A stretch of DNA of 5,895 bases from a bacterium (GTDB lineage: Bacteria > UBA10199 > DSSB01), in contig JAUHYS010000144.1 of assembly GCA_030426445.1 (NCBI GenBank), positions 1 to 5,895 on the forward strand. The letters are read 5' to 3'. The translations under genes and the position numbers were made by a program. Positions 5,430 through 5,895 of this stretch are shown here, one piece after another (the stretch's first letter is position 1; each line of letters begins with the position of its first letter). The notes below the pieces were generated by a model. It was not told the DNA's origin. It worked only from the letters and a program-made list of their open reading frames with translations, and did no database searches.

Positions 5430-5444
5430 ACTTAACTCGTAAGT
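5430..5444. promoter_or_regulatory. possible VapB operator
   Basis: ACTTA at 5430-5434 and TAAGT at 5440-5444 form an inverted repeat around ACTCG, immediately after the -10 box. Ribbon-helix-helix antitoxins usually repress their own operon by binding short inverted or direct repeats overlapping the promoter, so this and the adjacent ATATAATAT direct repeat are the natural candidates. The arms are short. Confidence 0.35.
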
Positions 5445-5463
5445 TGTAAAAAAAGGAATTTCT

Positions 5464-5685
5464 ATGCCCCAATTGTCGCTATATTTTGATGAGTCGACTT
5501 TAAAAAAGGTCGAGCAAGCAGCCAAGTTGAGCCAGATGAGTTTATCCCAATGGGTACGCACTCGATTACTTCAATCCTTAAAAGACGACTGGCCCGAAGA
5601 CTATTTCACTCTCTATGGTGCCATTGAGGATGGGACTTTTTTAGAACCCAATGATTTAGCTTGGTCACAACGAGAAAAGCTATGA
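5464..5685 (+). CDS. VapB-like ribbon-helix-helix antitoxin
   Basis: This 73-residue protein has the layout of a ribbon-helix-helix antitoxin. A short N-terminal beta strand (LSLYF, 4-8) would contact DNA, and two helices follow (about 10-22 and 26-41, with SLSQWVRTRLLQSL). The C-terminal region, WPEDYFTLYGAIED and beyond, likely wraps around the toxin. Antitoxins of this type with a WPxxYFxLxGxI motif accompany PIN-domain toxins. The expected role is to neutralise the VapC partner and repress the operon. AAGGAA at 5453-5458, 5 nt before the ATG, supports the start. Its stop TGA overlaps the toxin ATG in ATGA, so the two are translationally coupled. Family name is from pattern recognition; sequence-specific subfamily is not assigned. 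Confidence 0.85.
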   Translation: MPQLSLYFDESTLKKVEQAAKLSQMSLSQWVRTRLLQSLKDDWPEDYFTLYGAIEDGTFLEPNDLAWSQREKL

Positions 5686-5895
5686 AATATTTTTTGGACA
5701 CCAATATTTGTATCTATTTTCTTAAGGGGACTTATGAGGCAATAAAAGAAAAGCTTTCAAAAAGAAAACCACAAGAAATCAAAATTTCCACAGTGGTCCT
5801 TGCTGAGCTTTTGTTTGGAGCAAAAAATAGCCAAAGAGTGAAAGATAATTTACAAAAGGTAAAAAGTTTTCTTAATCCCTACCAAATGATTCCTT
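5682..5895 (+). CDS. vapC: VapC-like PIN-domain toxin, partial
   Basis: The first 71 residues are present before the window ends. They start MKYFLDTNICIYFLKG, the standard VapC opening, with the metal-binding D6 in LDTN and the conserved acidic E42 in STVVLAELLFGA (36-47). VapC proteins are magnesium-dependent ribonucleases, often cutting initiator tRNA or 23S rRNA, though the target here cannot be told. The rest of the PIN domain, including the later catalytic aspartates (usually near residues 95-120 of about 130), lies outside, so intactness cannot be judged. The start overlaps the antitoxin stop by 4 nt, the usual coupling in these operons. Confidence 0.88.
   Translation, partial: MKYFLDTNICIYFLKGTYEAIKEKLSKRKPQEIKISTVVLAELLFGAKNSQRVKDNLQKVKSFLNPYQMIP

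Overview
The window is bacterial accessory or chromosomal DNA of moderate to low GC content, with AT-rich intergenic stretches and A- and T-homopolymers. ATG starts, Shine-Dalgarno sites, a two-component receiver, a VapBC-type toxin-antitoxin pair and a copy of the widespread GGGAGAGGG intergenic hairpin repeat all fit a Gram-negative, possibly uncultured proteobacterial or deltaproteobacterial-like organism. That placement is inference; nothing here fixes the taxon.

Layout. Bases 1-259 are an AT-rich gap with weak hairpins and no gene. Bases 260-2335 (+) encode a 691-residue protein of no recognised family, with a large soluble N-terminal part, an internal membrane segment, a low-complexity Gly/Glu/Lys linker and a hydrophobic C-terminus. 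Bases 2409-2780 form a compact cassette: a DUF559 (Vsr-like nuclease fold) gene lies between two inverted copies of a GGGAGAGGG hairpin repeat. The left repeat supplies a ribosome-binding-like purine run and the GTG start, and the right repeat is translated as a Pro-rich tail. Bases 2975-4477 (+) encode a 500-residue membrane protein with a complete CDP-alcohol phosphatidyltransferase motif, closest by eye to phosphatidylserine synthase PssA. Its core has long N- and C-terminal extensions, and the C-terminal one contains five 8-residue [R/K/H]PG repeats. Convergent to it, 4530-5162 (-) encodes a receiver-plus-coiled-coil response regulator with no output domain. A 301-bp divergent gap (5163-5463) holds a strong palindrome next to the regulator start and a clear promoter/operator region for the next operon. 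Bases 5464-5895 (+) encode a VapB-like antitoxin overlapping by 4 nt a PIN-domain VapC toxin, which runs off the window end.

How the genes relate. Only the vapB-vapC pair is clearly one operon. The 691-residue protein, the phosphatidyltransferase-like protein and the response regulator appear to be separate units. The DUF559 cassette looks like an insertion into the gap between the first two. No complete multi-gene system is visible. The most unusual items are the repeat-bounded DUF559 cassette and the extended PssA-like enzyme.
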